Positions 12,626-25,100 of a stretch of 64,000 bases of DNA are shown one piece after another. Position 1 is the first letter of the stretch. The number at the start of each line of letters is the position of its first letter. Made by a program: the position numbers and the translations under genes. This DNA comes from Triticum aestivum (lineage: Eukaryota; Streptophyta; Magnoliopsida; Poales; Poaceae), in contig NC_057809.1 in assembly GCF_018294505.1 (NCBI RefSeq), forward strand, positions 421,312,233 through 421,376,232, in the 5' to 3' direction. The notes beneath the pieces were generated by a model. That model was not told the DNA's origin, ran no database searches, and was given only the letters and a program-made list of their open reading frames with translations.

Positions 12626-12637
12626 GCTCTGATGCCA
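12626..12637 (-). other. primer-binding site, first Tekay-like unit
   Basis: The minus strand reads TGGCATCAGAGC, as in the other unit, four bases from the LTR edge at 12642. Confidence 0.85.
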
Positions 12638-12641
12638 ACGC

Positions 12642-15600
12642 TGTCAGGACCCCGATTCCAAGTCACATCGACCCAGCCGGTAACACCTCATATCACTTTG
12701 CGGCCTCACGCACGGTAATCCCACGGGTGTCGCCTTACCATGGCCCGGGACCGTTTGCGCCTTTTGGCTCACGTATATGATAGTGTCGCTAGCATCCATA
12801 TGACAGAGAACCCGGGCCGACATGGCTAGTCGTGAACCCAAAGCGGCACTAACCCATGGGGACAGGCATACATGAATCAACTTCGAGCATGTCGGTCATC
12901 AGCATGTGAATCCGGGCTGTAGCACTGGGCTAACAGGACTCCGGTAACCCGGGCTGTAGCAGGCTAGGCAGGACTCCGGATGTCACCGCGTGACATTTCC
13001 CCGAAGGGACAGACACAGGAACGAAGTGAAACACATGCCGGCCAGTCAAGTGTCCAGAGCAGTAGTGCTGGGCTAGCAGGACTCCGGTGAACCGGGCTGT
13101 AGCGGACTACTATCGCTCAGGAAGCACTAGACTACATTTCCCCATATGAGAGGCTGCCAAGGATAAACAACTAGATTGTCGGATCCCACTCATACCAAGC
13201 ATTTCAATCATACACACAATATGCCCGATATGAGTACATACAACATGGCATCACAACAAAACTCTACAACTCAAGTACTTTATTTAAAAGGCTCCAAGGA
13301 GCCATACATAACATGTTCATACAGATAGGGGTCACATGACCCGACACTCAAGTCATACAAACATACAAGCACATGCGGAAGCAAACTAGTCTGAGTACAG
13401 ACACTAGAAAGAAAGAAGGCTTGACGAAGCCTTTCTATCTACATCGGCCCTTCACAAGTCTTGGACCACCACCTGGGTGGCTAGTCACTTGTCAACATTG
13501 AGGTCTACATAGAACCCATCGGAGGGGGCGGTGTTGTCCTCTGAAAACATTAATTAAAGCAACATGAGTACGGAGGTACTTTGCAAGTCTTACAACAGAA
13601 TCCTACTATACATGCACATTCTCAAGAAGGTAGTGGAGTTATTGCAGCAAGCCAACTTTGACTCTTGGCTAAGCTATCCTACGATACATCAATTGGAAAG
13701 CATTGTCACACACGAGTCCACTAATCACCAACACAATACTCCACCGTGGATTCTCTCTCGTCAACCTACGAGAGGGCCAACCGCGGTACTCACACTTATC
13801 TTGAGGCTTTTAGTAGTATCCATTTACTTGTCTATGAACTGCATAGGTGACCAAGTAGTCCTTTACCGCGGACGCGGCTATTCGAATAGTTTATACCCTG
13901 CAGGGGTGTACTTCTTCACACACGCTCTCACCACTTATCGCCGCTACACGACGTGTACTCGGCAACCTTCAAGCGGAAGCCCAGCGAGGGTGTCGGCCAC
14001 GACCTGACTAAACACACGAGTCCCTAGTCCAGGTTTATCGCCTATTCGGGTTCCATCCGCAGGGAGTCCGGCCGAGGTTTCCACTAACGGCCCCGAACGA
14101 TGTGTGCAGGGTTCCCGAGACACCAAACGGGCGAATCGGTACACCGGGCCACGTGCCTACCACAATACAGCCCACCCCTAAGGTCAGCGCTGCGTGCGGC
14201 CCCCAGCATACTACAAACACCAGAAACTACTTTGCAACTCCCGGACAGAGGACAAGAGTGGTTAATAAGTCGAGAGGGTCCATTGGTTTCGGGCCCAATG
14301 CGTGGTAGTAGCTGAATCTTAAATCACACACACAGATCTCAGTTCTTAAGGACGGCCTCAATGAAACAACCCACCATGTACTCCTACATGGCCTCTCATC
14401 GATTCCTTTACCAAATCATATTCAACACTTTCACTCTCATTACCGACACAACCTTTCACTCTAGTTCATCATCCCAATGAGCCAGACCTGACACAACTCT
14501 AAGCATAGCAAGCATAGCATGGTAGGAAACACAATATGGCTCAATCAACTCCTACACATGCTAGTGGGTTTCATCTAGTTACTGTGGCAATGACAGGTCA
14601 TGCAAAGGAAGTGGGTTCAACTACCGCAACACACAGCAGTTTGAATCGCGTTGTCTTAATGTAGTAAACAAGAGCAGAAGCGAGAACATGGGTTTGTATC
14701 GGAATGATCAATGGGTTGCTTGCCTGATGTAGTGGTAGTAGGGTACTGCCCTTCAGACGGATATTCGGGGTTATCCTCGGAGGCAGAACCTACCACAAAA
14801 GACACACCGAACATAATGAACACATGACAATATGCAACAATATGATGCATGCTATGACATGGCAATATGAATGTTTCTAGGCCTAATGCAAGCAAAACAG
14901 AAGGGAATGAACCCATTTGAATCAAAGATTCAAATGTTAGTTCATTTAACATAGCCATATTAGTGCATTATCGTATTTTGCTTAAACAGCAAGGTTAGCT
15001 TGTTCTGTCATGCATGAAACCATTTCCAATGGATTGATTGAATTTTTCTGATCAAAATTCATATATAAATCTTTGCATTTGGAGTTACAAATTAATTTCT
15101 ATGAATTTTTGAAGTTTGCAACAATTTCTGGAATTTTCTATATGAAAATAAATCCAGAAATTAGTTATTGCGTCAGCAGTGCGTTAGGGTGACGTCAGTG
15201 GTCAAAGGGGACGTCCCGGTCAACCTGACCAGTGGGTCCCGCGTGTCAGCAGTTATTTAAACTAACTAAATTTAGTTAGTTCTAATCTAGTTAATTAGCA
15301 GAGGGGGGCCCCACTTGTCATAGACTCAGGAGAGTCAACCTGGGCCCACCCAGTCAAGGTCAACGGGTCAAACCCACCGGCGTTTAGCCGCCGGTGAGGC
15401 CAGATGCGGCGGTGAGAGTGCATTAACGCGTTCCGGCGACCAAATGAGCAGCGGAGAGCATCTACGCGTAGCTGGGAGCAAGCCGCAGCATTTGGTGGCG
15501 GTGGTGGAGCTCGGGGTGGCTGGAAACGTCGCCGGCGACGACCTAGGCGCTCGCCGGAGTCGGGTGAATATGAGCCCGAGGCTACGGGGCACGGCGAGGC

Positions 15601-16704
15601 GCGTGGTAAGGTGCGTTGGGTTCCTGCGAGTGCGGTGAGTGCGTTGGACATGGTGGTGAGGCCTGTGGGTGGCCGGAGTCACGTCGGTGATGAGCTCCGC
15701 GGCGGCGCACGCGGGTGAGCTTCATGCAGTTGATGCAGGGCTTGAGAGCGAGAACGAGAGGGATGGGGAGGTAGCTGGGCTCACGGCGAACACGACGGTG
15801 CAGACGACGAGGTCGGGGACGAGCTGGTGCCGCGGCGACGACGAAGGGGATCTGCGGCGGCGTTCGGTGAATATGAGCTCGAAGAAGACGAAACAGGACT
15901 CGCGAGCGCTCGGGGCTCGGGCTGCTCGACAGAGACGATGACAGCGGAGCTGTTGGACATGGTGGCGCAGCACGGGGACGGCGGTCGACGCGGTTTCACG
16001 GTGGCACGGGCGCAGCAGCGTCGGCCATGGTGGAGGAAGAGCGAGAGAGAGGGCCAGAGGAGAAGGTGAGATGTCCACAGGGTCGGGGCGGCGACGTGGA
16101 ACCTGGCTAGGTGTTCAGGGGCGCGAGCGGCAAGCTGGTGCGCCATGGCGAGCTCATGCTAGCCGACGTCACCTTTGTGCCTGCTCTGGCGAGAGCAAGC
16201 AGCTGGCTGGCATGGGCCAACACAGTGCTGGGCCGGCCAGGTGGGCTGCGGCCAGGTAAGTCCCTCCTTCTCTTTTATTTCTGTTTTTCTATTTTTAAGT
16301 AAGTTTGTGGCTTTATTAAAAATAGTTAGGCACTTCTATAAATCCTGAAAATAATCAGAGGCTCTGTTTAGAATATCTCCAACAGCCCACACTTATTTCC
16401 AGAACTATTTGAGCATTTAAAATATTTACTAGCATTTAAATGCCCAAATGCAATTTACATATGATTTAATTCAATGACCTTCTGTTGACCTAGAAAATTG
16501 TGCACCAATTTTGCCAGAGGTTCTAACCCTAGACAATAAGGGTGAACTTTTTAGAAGGGCATTTCAGGTTCATTGAAAATATTTTTAGTAAACCTTTGTT
16601 GATTTCAGAGAGGGTGCTGGGGGTTCTGTCTTCCCCAATTCAAGTTTCTAATGAAAGATAGACATGATGTAACACTCTAATGCATGACTAGCTAGGATGT
16701 GACA
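12642..16704 (-). repeat. 5' LTR of the Tekay-like element (4063 bp)
   Basis: The LTR runs on the minus strand from TGTCACATCC at 16704 to CCTGACA at 12642, with short inverted ends TGTCA/TGACA. It is collinear with 2577-6641 and differs by scattered substitutions and small indels. The right edge abuts unrelated sequence (CCCTTGCC), which marks the insertion site. TATA (13890-13895) and AATAAA (13279-13284) motifs are conserved. The GC-rich block 15295-16300 has only spurious overlapping frames. Confidence 0.9.
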
Positions 16705-16913
16705 CCCTTGCCTTGATCTCTTTGCCCCTCGCGAGCTTGCCTGGTGAGGCCACTCCCGAGGAGGTCTTTCGTCGTCTGCCTTGCGAGGCTTGGCCCCTCG
16801 CGAGGGTCTTGAATGCTTGCTGGTGAAGATGGGCCATACGGGCCCCCTCGCAGAGCCATGCTGTGGGCCGCAGGAAGGCAAGTCTGGGGACCCCCATTCC
16901 GAGAACGGCGACA
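16705..16913 (-). repeat. LTR fragment of the element-G family
   Basis: This stretch resembles the end of the LTRs at 52551-52759 and 60012-60220. Shared landmarks are CTCGCGAG-type runs, GAGGAGGTCTT, GATGGGCC and GGCAAGTCTGGGGACCCCC, with the LTR edge GCGACA at 16913. It is more diverged than those two are from each other. Its left side is replaced by the Tekay-like element and its right side abuts copia sequence. Confidence 0.7.
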
Positions 16914-17671
16914 CATACCTTGATAACGTTTTGAAGAAGTTCAAAATGGATCAGTCAAAGAAAGGATTCTTGCCTGTGTTACAAGTTGTGAAGTTGAGCT
17001 AGACTCAATGCCCGACCACTGCAAAAGATAGAGAGAAAATGGAAATCATTCCCTATGCGTTAGCCATAGGTTCTATCATGTATGCAATGCTGTGTACCAG
17101 ACCTGATGTGTGCCTTGCTACTAGTTTAGCAGGGAGGTACCAAAGTAATCCAGGAGTGGATCACTGGACATCAGCCAAGAACATCCTGAAATACCTGAAA
17201 AGGACTAAGGATATGTTTCTCGTTTATGGAGGTGACAAAGAGCTCGTCGTAAATGGTTACGTCGATGCAAGCTTTGACACTAATCTGGATGACTCTAGGT
17301 CACAAAATGGATATGTATTTATATTGAAGGGTGGAGCTGTTAGTTGGTGCAGTTCCAAACAGAGCGTCGTGGCGGGATCTACGTGTGAAGCGGAATACAT
17401 AGATGCTTCGGAAGCAGTAAATGAAGGAGTCTGGATGAAAGAGTTCATATCAGATCTAGGTGTAATACCTAGTGAATCGGGTCCAATGAAAATCTTTTGT
17501 GACAATACTGGTGCAATTGCCTTGGCAAAGGAATCCAGATTTCACAAGAGAACCAAGCACATCAAGAGACGCTTCAATTCCATCCGTGATCAAGTCAAGG
17601 AGGGAGACATGGTGATTTGCAAGATACATATGGATCTGAATGTTGCAGACCCGTTGACTAAGCCTCTCTAA
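16914..17671 (+). pseudogene. copia pol C-terminus: end of reverse transcriptase and RNase H
   Basis: The fragment opens in the connection segment (KKGFLPVLQVVKLS, then a TAG near 17000) and is open from 17039 to the natural stop at 17671. It holds the copia signature SIMYAMLCTRPDVCLATS and RNase H motifs: GYVDASFDTN (catalytic Asp), STCEAEYIDAS (catalytic Glu), CDNTGAIALA (catalytic Asp) and the terminal NVADPLTKPL. In an intact element this is the last pol domain. Here it is an orphan fragment without gag, protease, integrase or the RT core. Confidence 0.88.
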
Positions 17672-17761
17672 CGAGCAAAACATGATCAACACCAAGATTC
17701 CATGGGTGTTAGAATCATTACTATGTAATCTAGATTATTGACTCTAGTGCAAGTGGGAGAC

Positions 17762-19474
17762 TGAAGGAAATATGCCCTAGAGGCAATAATATAGTTCTTA
17801 TTTATATTTCATTATATCATGATAAATGTTTATTATTCATGCTAGAATTGTATTAACCGGAAACTTAGTACATGTGTGAATACATAGACAAACAGAGTGT
17901 CCCTAGTATGCCTCTACTTGACTAGCTCATTAATCAAAGATGGCTAAGTTTCCTAGCCATAGAGATGTGTTGTCATGTGATGAACGGGATCACATCATTA
18001 CAGAATGATATGATGGACATGACCCATCCGTTAGCTTAGCATAATGATCGTTTAGTTTTCTGCTATTGCTTTCTTCATGACTTATACATGTTCCTCAGAC
18101 TGTGAGATTGTGCAACTCCCGAATATCGGAGGAACACCTTGTGTGCTATCAAACGTCACAATGTAACTGGGTGATTATAAAGATTATCTACAGGTGTCTC
18201 CGATGGTGTTTGTTGAGTTGGCATAGATCGAGATTAGGATTTGTCACTCCGTGTATCGGAGAGGTATCTCTAGGCCCTCTCAGTAATGCAAATCACTATA
18301 AGCCTTTCTAGCAATGTGACTAATGAGTTAGTCACGGGATGATGCATTACGGAACGAGTAAAGAGAGTTGCCAATGACGAGATTGAACTAGGTATGCTGA
18401 TACCGAAGATTGAATCTTGGGCAAGTAACATAACGATGACAAAGGGAACAACGTATGTTGTTATGCGGTTTGACCGATAAAGATCTTCATAGAATATGTA
18501 GGAACCAATATGAGCATCCAAGTTTCACTATTGGTTATTGATCGGAGATGATTCTCGGTCATGTCTACATAGTTCTCGAACCCGTAGGGTCTGCACGCTT
18601 AACGTTCGATGACGATTTGTATTATGAGTTATGTGATTTGATGACCGAAGATTGTGCGGAGTCTCGGATGAGATCATGGACATGACGAGGAGTCTCGAAA
18701 TGGTCGAGACATAAAGATTGATATATTGCACGATATTATTCGGACACAGGATGAGTTCCGAGAGGTACCTGGTAATTATCGGAGTGCTGGAGGGTTATCG
18801 GAACCCCCCAGGGGAACCAATGGGCCTTAGTGGGGAGAGTGGAAGGGGCACAAGGGGCTGGCGTGCACCTCCCTTGGGTCCGAATTGAATTAGGGGAAGG
18901 GGGCGGTGCCCCCTTTCCTTCCCTTCCCTCTCTCCCTTCCTTCTTCCCCCTCTTCCTTAGGTGGAAACATACTAGGACTTGGAGTCCTAGTAGGATTCTC
19001 CTCTCCTGGCGTGCCCTAGGAGGGCCGGCCGGCCTCCCCTCCCCTCCTTTATATACGGGGGCAGGGGGCACCCTAACACACACAAGTTTCTCTTAACCGT
19101 GTGCGGTGCCCCCCTCCACAGTTACACACCTCGGTCATATCGTCGTAGTGCTTAGGCGAAGCCTTGCGCCGGTAACTTCATCATCACCGTTGCCACGCCG
19201 TTGTGGTGACGGAACTCTCCGTTAGCCTCAACTAGATCAAGAGTTCGAGGGATGCATCGAGCTGAACGTGTGTTGATCGCGGAGGTGCCGTACATTCGGT
19301 ACTTGCATCAGTTGGATCGCGAAGACGTTTGACTACATCAACCGCGTTACTAAAGGCTTCCGCTTTCGGTCTATGAGGGTATGTAGACACACTCTCCCCA
19401 CTCGTTGCTATGAATCTCATAGATATATCTTGCATGATCGTTGGTAAATTTTTTGAAATACTTCGTTCCCCAAC
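17762..19474 (+). repeat. 3' LTR of the Angela/BARE-type element
   Basis: The LTR is 1713 bp, from TGAAGG to CAACA, with a polypurine tract directly upstream. A TATA-like TTTATATAC lies near 19048. The first two bases fit TG but the usual TGTTGG reads TGAAGG. The flank is CCTCG; the partner duplication is outside the window. Confidence 0.82.
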
Positions 19475-20165
19475 ACCTCGCACCTTCCGGACGCGTGGCC
19501 GGTCCCTTGGGCCAGTTAGGACCAAGCGGCTGGCTTCTAGAAGATGGCGCACCCTTACAAGGCGGCTCTGACGGGAGGCCGGCTCCCAGCAAACGGCCCA
19601 TCCTCCCCTTGGAGTCTACACTCACCTGCTCCAACGAGACGGGGCGTGGCTGCAGAGCCACCCACTCCCCGAATCCTGGAAGACCACGGGTACAGTGTGA
19701 GCTGACCAAGCGGCCACCTACCCGTTTGGCACGGGACTATAGCCATGCGATTCATGACACGGCCCTCGTCAGAAAGGGACAGTTCGGCCCGCAGGCGGCG
19801 GGCCCTACCTGTCCATGAGCTACCAGAAGACGGCGCACCCCTAGAAGGCCGTGTTGAGGGGCGGGCCGACTCCCAGTAACTGGACCTTTCCCTCCCCTCT
19901 GTGTCCGCAATCACCCACTACGACAAGATGGAGCGTGGCTACAGTGTGTGCTGACCAAGCGGCCACCAGCCCCCCTTGACATGGGACTGTAGCCATACGA
20001 CTCTTGACGAAGCCTCCATCATCAAGGACAGAGCTACAAAGAAAGGAAGTTAGCGTGGCCCGCGGGTGGCGGGCCCTACTTGTCGGCCGAATTCTCAACA
20101 GCTAGAGGGGCCCTCCAAGGGAGGGCCCCAGCAGCCAGCGAAGAACCCGGCGACCCTAGACACTG
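19475..20165. repeat. GC-rich two-unit imperfect tandem repeat of unknown origin
   Basis: Two units share AGAAGA(T/C)GGCGCACCC (19539 and 19825), GCTGACCAAGCGGCCACC (19701 and 19950) and GGCGGGCCCTAC. The offset falls from 286 to 249 bases because the first unit has about 37 extra bases. It ends in a GGGCCCTCC/GGAGGGCCC inverted repeat near 20107. Open frames here are short and shifted between units, so it is probably noncoding transposon sequence. Family not recognised. Confidence 0.5.
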
Positions 20166-22179
20166 ACGTCCGGGTCCTACATCCGGCATGGTTAATAGAG
20201 AGATGTAGTATGTACCAAAAACATGAAGGCATGTCATTATCAAATGTATAATGTGTAAAGTAAGCACATGCAATTTAACCCAACTGGAAGCAATACAAGC
20301 TAGACACCATATGCAACATGCAACCACATTTGACACCGCAAAGTTATAGCAAGCACCTGGGATGGTTGTGTGTGGCAGTTGAGATTATCAACTATAGAGC
20401 TACATTTACTATCTCCATCTACTGACACTGCATCATTTAGAACGCTGAAACGCTTCAGGCTTATCCACGAATTAGACCGGAGCGACTTCTATCTTTTATT
20501 TTGTGAATTTGACAACAGTGCATCAGAGTCTAAAATACCCATGCATAAAGAAACAATAATGTGAGTATGGGTGAAGTGTGTGCACAAATAGTACACTGTA
20601 AACGTAGAAGATAGTAGGTGGGTCAAAAACAAATGGAGGCACACATATGATAGCTCTAGAAATGGATGGCACACAAAATTAGATTCTAGGATTTTGAAAT
20701 ATGAGCACAAGGATTGTTTGCAAGTGCAGTTAATCCTCCAGCTAAGCACCAAGTGTGGTCCTATGAGAATAATAGTTGAATGAAAACAAATACGCTAGTC
20801 CATTTTTTCTGCACCGTCTGATGTACAAAGAACGGGTAGATGACCTTCATCTACCTCCAGCCCATCAGTGTTGATGATATTCCTCGAACCACGAGCGACC
20901 GCCGACCAAGTCCCCTGCCTCCGCCCTCCCCTCGACCACACCCCACCACCATCCTTGGCACCACTCCCGGCCATCACTTTAAGCCCCACCGACCTCCAGA
21001 TCAGTGACCATCAGCTCCTTTGCCCCACACCCCTAAGATAGACATTGATGCACAGCTTCCTCGACCCTGAATTGAAATCCAGGCGGGTGACTGACCTCTA
21101 GCTAAGGTGAAATAGTAAATGGGAGGAAACCTTGTGCATTTAGTATGACGAAGAAGGTGTAGTAAGAAGCGGTCAACTAGTTTCTCTCGTGGCATGAATA
21201 CGGTGTGAGCATAGACGTAAGATTTGCACGAATAAGGGAAGAGGAGTACCACTTTTGACTGGCAGTGTTGTGCCCTCCATTTGTTTTATCGACGATCTTC
21301 TTGAGGTTCGTTGGAAACAAGATGTTGTGGAGGACGGTGGAGCCTTGGACGAACCCATGGCCAAGTTGTTGAGTGTGGTGCAGTGGCCATCTGTTGGCGG
21401 CAGGCAAGCGATCCGAGGCGGCGAACTCCGGCATAGCGGGAACAACTCCGGTGTAGTTGACAGTTGCGACAGTGGAGCGGCGGTGGCGAGGCACAGGACG
21501 GCGGTGGCGAGGCACAGGACGGCGTGGTCGAAGTAGTGCAGGTACGGCACACATCGGCGTCGTGGAAGCATCTCTGCCTCGACTTCAGCTGCTAAGTTCT
21601 TGAGGGCGTTGTGATTGCAGTTGTAGTTGTGGTGGATGACAACGTCAGGCTATCGGCTCTGGCATGATGGAGGAGGGCGGCGGTGGATTGGACTCGATGG
21701 GGTGGAGGACGGAGGAGGCTGTGGTTTCGTGACTGGCGGTGAGGGCGTTTTGGCGCCCACGGAGTATGAATTGGAAAAGAGAGGGAGGGGGAGCTAAGGG
21801 GGAACAATGTTTCAGTTTGGGATGCGCTTGGTTGAAATTTGGGGAAAGTTACAAATTTGGCCCCATCTAAAATTCTGTTCATATTTTGGTTCGGTGGTAG
21901 GACAGTAATCTCAAGTGTCCCAAATAGTGATAGAGAGCGATTTCGGCCGAGTGCATGGGTGTTTAGGCGCCCACGGTGTATGTATGTTTTTCGAAGGCGG
22001 TTGACTGGCGTCTTGGTGAAGTTACAAACTTACCCCGATTTAGAACTTTGGACATCGAGCCGATAGGCTACACGGGTCAGAGCCAGGACAATTATTTCCT
22101 ACCAACAAACATTGGTCTCGCGTGGTTTTGGGCGACGACATGCTTATTTGGCGCTTCGTTCAATACTATTTGGGAGTAG
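20166..22179. other. low-copy sequence without recognisable gene
   Basis: No supported gene is seen. 21255-21900 is G-rich with several short frames of no known domain. Two copies of GGCGCCCACGG(A/T)GTATG (near 21755 and 21967) flank related AT-rich text, suggesting an old local duplication or a decayed transposon end. Confidence 0.4.
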
Positions 22180-22295
22180 AAGCATTAACATTTATAGTTC
22201 TCTTTAATTGAACTTTTAGGATTTGTCAAACTTAAAAAATCTTGACACTTGAAAATCCTAAAACTATGATTATTTTGGAATGGAGGGGGTACATT
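22180..22295. mobile_element. remnant of a Stowaway-like MITE
   Basis: The stretch ends with ATTTTGGAATGGAGGGGGTAC, close to the usual grass Stowaway terminus. An internal imperfect inverted repeat pairs TAGGATTTGTCAAACTT with the later TTGACACTTGAAAATCCTA. The opposite terminus is degenerate (TATTTGGGAGTA). Call rests on one clear end. Confidence 0.45.
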
Positions 22296-24689
22296 TGAAT
22301 CTACTTTGTACATGAGTATATATTAATTTTTTTGCGGCTTAGCTTAATTCATGCATGGTTCCAGATATAATCTCCTTGGTTGCAAAAAAAGTTAGACATG
22401 TGTATGAATATATAACATGTTCAAACACACGACAAAGATTGATGCCCCCTTTTAGATGTGATTTACAAATGCCATTATCTCAAATTCAAATAGTTTAATG
22501 CACTTCCTATGAATTCAAATATTTGAAACCACTTTTATGATGAACTCAACATGTATTCTCATTCGTAGCAAGTAATTTGGAATGTATCCATGTATGTGAC
22601 AATTGTATAAAGTGCTTGACACTCACAAGACGGAGTGCACTCATGTTTATATACAAATTTCAAAAGCCATGCATTGTCTGGATTTTGAACCACTCTCACT
22701 CTATGGATCAATAATGTGAAATAAACCCATACACATGCTCGAATTCAATAGAGTATGGGTGTTTGATATGCCAATGTTCATTCATACGCGAATTGCAAAA
22801 TTCATGATCCGATCCAATTTTTAATACAATTTATATTTTAATTTAATGCGTAGAACCGTCTTTTACATGTAGATGCACTCTGCCTTGACTCCTTCCCACA
22901 CACGCGATATCTCTCTATCTAACGCATAAGCGCACACACTTTATATACATCGGCATTTATCTCTCACACATGGCCACACTCTCTCCCGGGGTGTCTCACA
23001 CACACGCTCGCTCTCTATATATCTCCCTCTCTCTCTTACTACTATCTACGATTCTTTTCATTAATCTCAGTTGGTAACACTACTTCTCTCACATGCATAG
23101 GCACGCACGGTCCCTGCTGGCCCTCTCTCTACACATATATCTGCCTACATGTTTCCTGCATGCACACTCCGTTTAGGCCTCTCTCTCACACATTGCCCCC
23201 CCTCTCTTACTAGTTAGTGAATATAGGACATCCCTTACTGTTAGATTGGATGGTAATAAGAGGCAAAGTTTTCCCCAAGTCTGGGCCCTTGCAGAAGAGG
23301 AAATCCCTTATCGTTGGTAGTGTATATTTGTGATTGGTGTGTGTACAAAGTACACTTGAATACTAAGGGATTGTGTGTGTATATACTATCGACGAACTAG
23401 CCCCCGGTCTTATATGACATACTTGGGGCCTAGGGTTACAAATCGTACTCCTCTTATCTCCAGTGGGATAGAGTCCTCCATGACTCTGGTATCTTCGTCT
23501 TGTATGTGGAGTCCTCCATGGGTCTTCATATAATGCGTCTCGGTCCCACCTATGTGGCGCGGGACAAAACCGACCTATGAGTCCTCACCTAGACCCACCA
23601 CACATAGAAATGATGTGTCCACCACACCTCACACACCATCTACCACTACGAAAATAAACATATACAATAGTACAAAGGTATACTTGAAAGTTAATTGCAT
23701 GGTGCATCAGATGATATTTGTTCCTTATTGTGAATGTTTATATTTTTCTCCTATAAAATTAGTCACGGTAAAGAGAAATGAAGGACATATATCTCTGTCT
23801 CTCCACCGCAGAATCCCTCCCTCTACACCACTTTCATGTACACACACAAACTATCTCTCGGCCCTCTAAAAGTACGCCCCGGATACATTCACATGTGATG
23901 GTAATTGTTTTTCAAGCGAAAGCACAATACTTTCACTGGATTTTAGAATATGCCTGCTCCGTATTTTTACACTAATGGTCATTTTATTTGAAGCATGCTC
24001 CATATTTTGTTGATGACGCTGACAGTCAATGTATTTGGAGTGAAAGCACGATATGGTCACTGAAGTTCAGAATAAGCTCATTACAGTCACCATATACATT
24101 TTGTGGTGCGAACCAACTTGTGATTGGATGGTTAGGAGGACAGTGGTATCCCCGGCCCCCCAGGGTTCAAGTGTTGGTGCTCGCTTATATCCTGGATTAA
24201 TTTCAGTATTTCCAGTGATGCACATTCTGGGAGGAGATGTTCCTGTCGACTATGTGGTGCCTACGGTGACTTCGTAAAATCTCAAGATGATATGTCAGTT
24301 CACTCTCTCGAAGGTGCTCAAAGGGGTATGGTGTGCGTGTGTGCGTTCATAGGGGGTGAGCATATGCACGTATATATGAGCGCTTATGTCTATACTGTGT
24401 TAAAAAAATACATGGTGTGGTGATTATACAGTCACTGGATCACCATACAGCTCCGTAATTTGTTGACGACACGATCAATTGACCAATCAAACGGTCCACG
24501 TGGTGCAACTAGTTTGTACCATCAATGTACATTATCATAAGGTCCACCTGCTAGTGGGTATATGAAATAAAGAAATGATAATAAATTAGTGGTCGTTGGG
24601 GATTCAGAGTTGTGACCTCAGGTTGGCAGATCGCGCGCCCTAACCACAGCGGACAAGGTCGCCTTGTGATGATATGACGAGCCCGCCCA
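22296..24689. other. AT-rich intergenic sequence with a pyrimidine-rich tract
   Basis: No gene is supported. 22890-23215 is rich in CTCTCT, CACACA and short TATATA runs. The rest is AT-rich with no convincing open frame or transposon terminus. Confidence 0.45.
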
Positions 24690-25100
24690 TTTAATACATA
24701 TACGCACGCACGCACGAGCTACTGTGGTAAATACACACACATTACACATGCGCACAAATACGCACGCAACACCCGCATGCATGCATGCATGCAATACTCA
24801 CACATACACATGCACACACACAACACTCGCACGAACACACGCACGCACGCACCCATGCAACATTGACATGCACACATGCATGCATGAACACACGTGTGCA
24901 TGCATGCATGAAACACTCACACGTACACATTCACGCATGCATGCAACACTCACATGTGCACATGCACTCATGCAACACTTGCATGAACACACGCACGCAT
25001 GCATGCATGCACAAAGCATACGACGCAAGACACATGCTCACGCTCACACTCATGCTCAAGTGCTCAACCTATATGTGCATGCACACATACACACAGTCAG
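24690..25100. repeat. compound microsatellite of CATG, CACA and ACGC units
   Basis: Runs of ATGCATGC, ACACAC and ACGCACGC alternate with a loose higher-order unit (CATGCATGCAACACTCACA). Long His/Thr/Cys-rich frames on both strands come from this composition and are not genes. Confidence 0.9.

Larger units (their letters stand above)
1..16704 (-). mobile_element. Tekay/Del-type chromodomain gypsy retrotransposon in a tandem LTR-internal-LTR-internal arrangement
   Basis: Read on the minus strand the order is LTR (16704-12642), primer site, accessory ORF, gag, protease, reverse transcriptase, RNase H, integrase, chromodomain, polypurine tract, a second LTR (6641-2577), a second primer site, a second accessory ORF and a second gag that runs off the window. 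The middle LTR has a polypurine tract on one side and a primer-binding site on the other, so it serves as the 3' LTR of one unit and the 5' LTR of the next. The gene order and C-terminal chromodomain are typical of chromoviruses of the Tekay/Del clade. The LTRs are long, about 4.06 kb. The simplest origin is unequal recombination between LTRs; the far end and its target-site duplication lie outside the window. Confidence 0.85.
16914..19474 (+). mobile_element. 3' part of an Angela/BARE/WIS-type copia retrotransposon
   Basis: It comprises the end of a copia polyprotein (RNase H), a polypurine tract (GCAAGTGGGAGAC, 17749-17761) and a complete 1713-bp 3' LTR beginning TGAAGGAAATATGCCCTAGA and ending CCCCAACA. 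These termini are those I know from the Triticeae Angela/WIS/BARE group. The 5' part was displaced by insertion of the G-family element at 16913/16914 and is not in the window. Confidence 0.85.

Noticed and set aside
23640..23660. CACTACGAAAATAAA as a second CACTA terminus
   Set aside because: No subterminal repeats or known CACTA text follow in either direction; a chance match to six bases.
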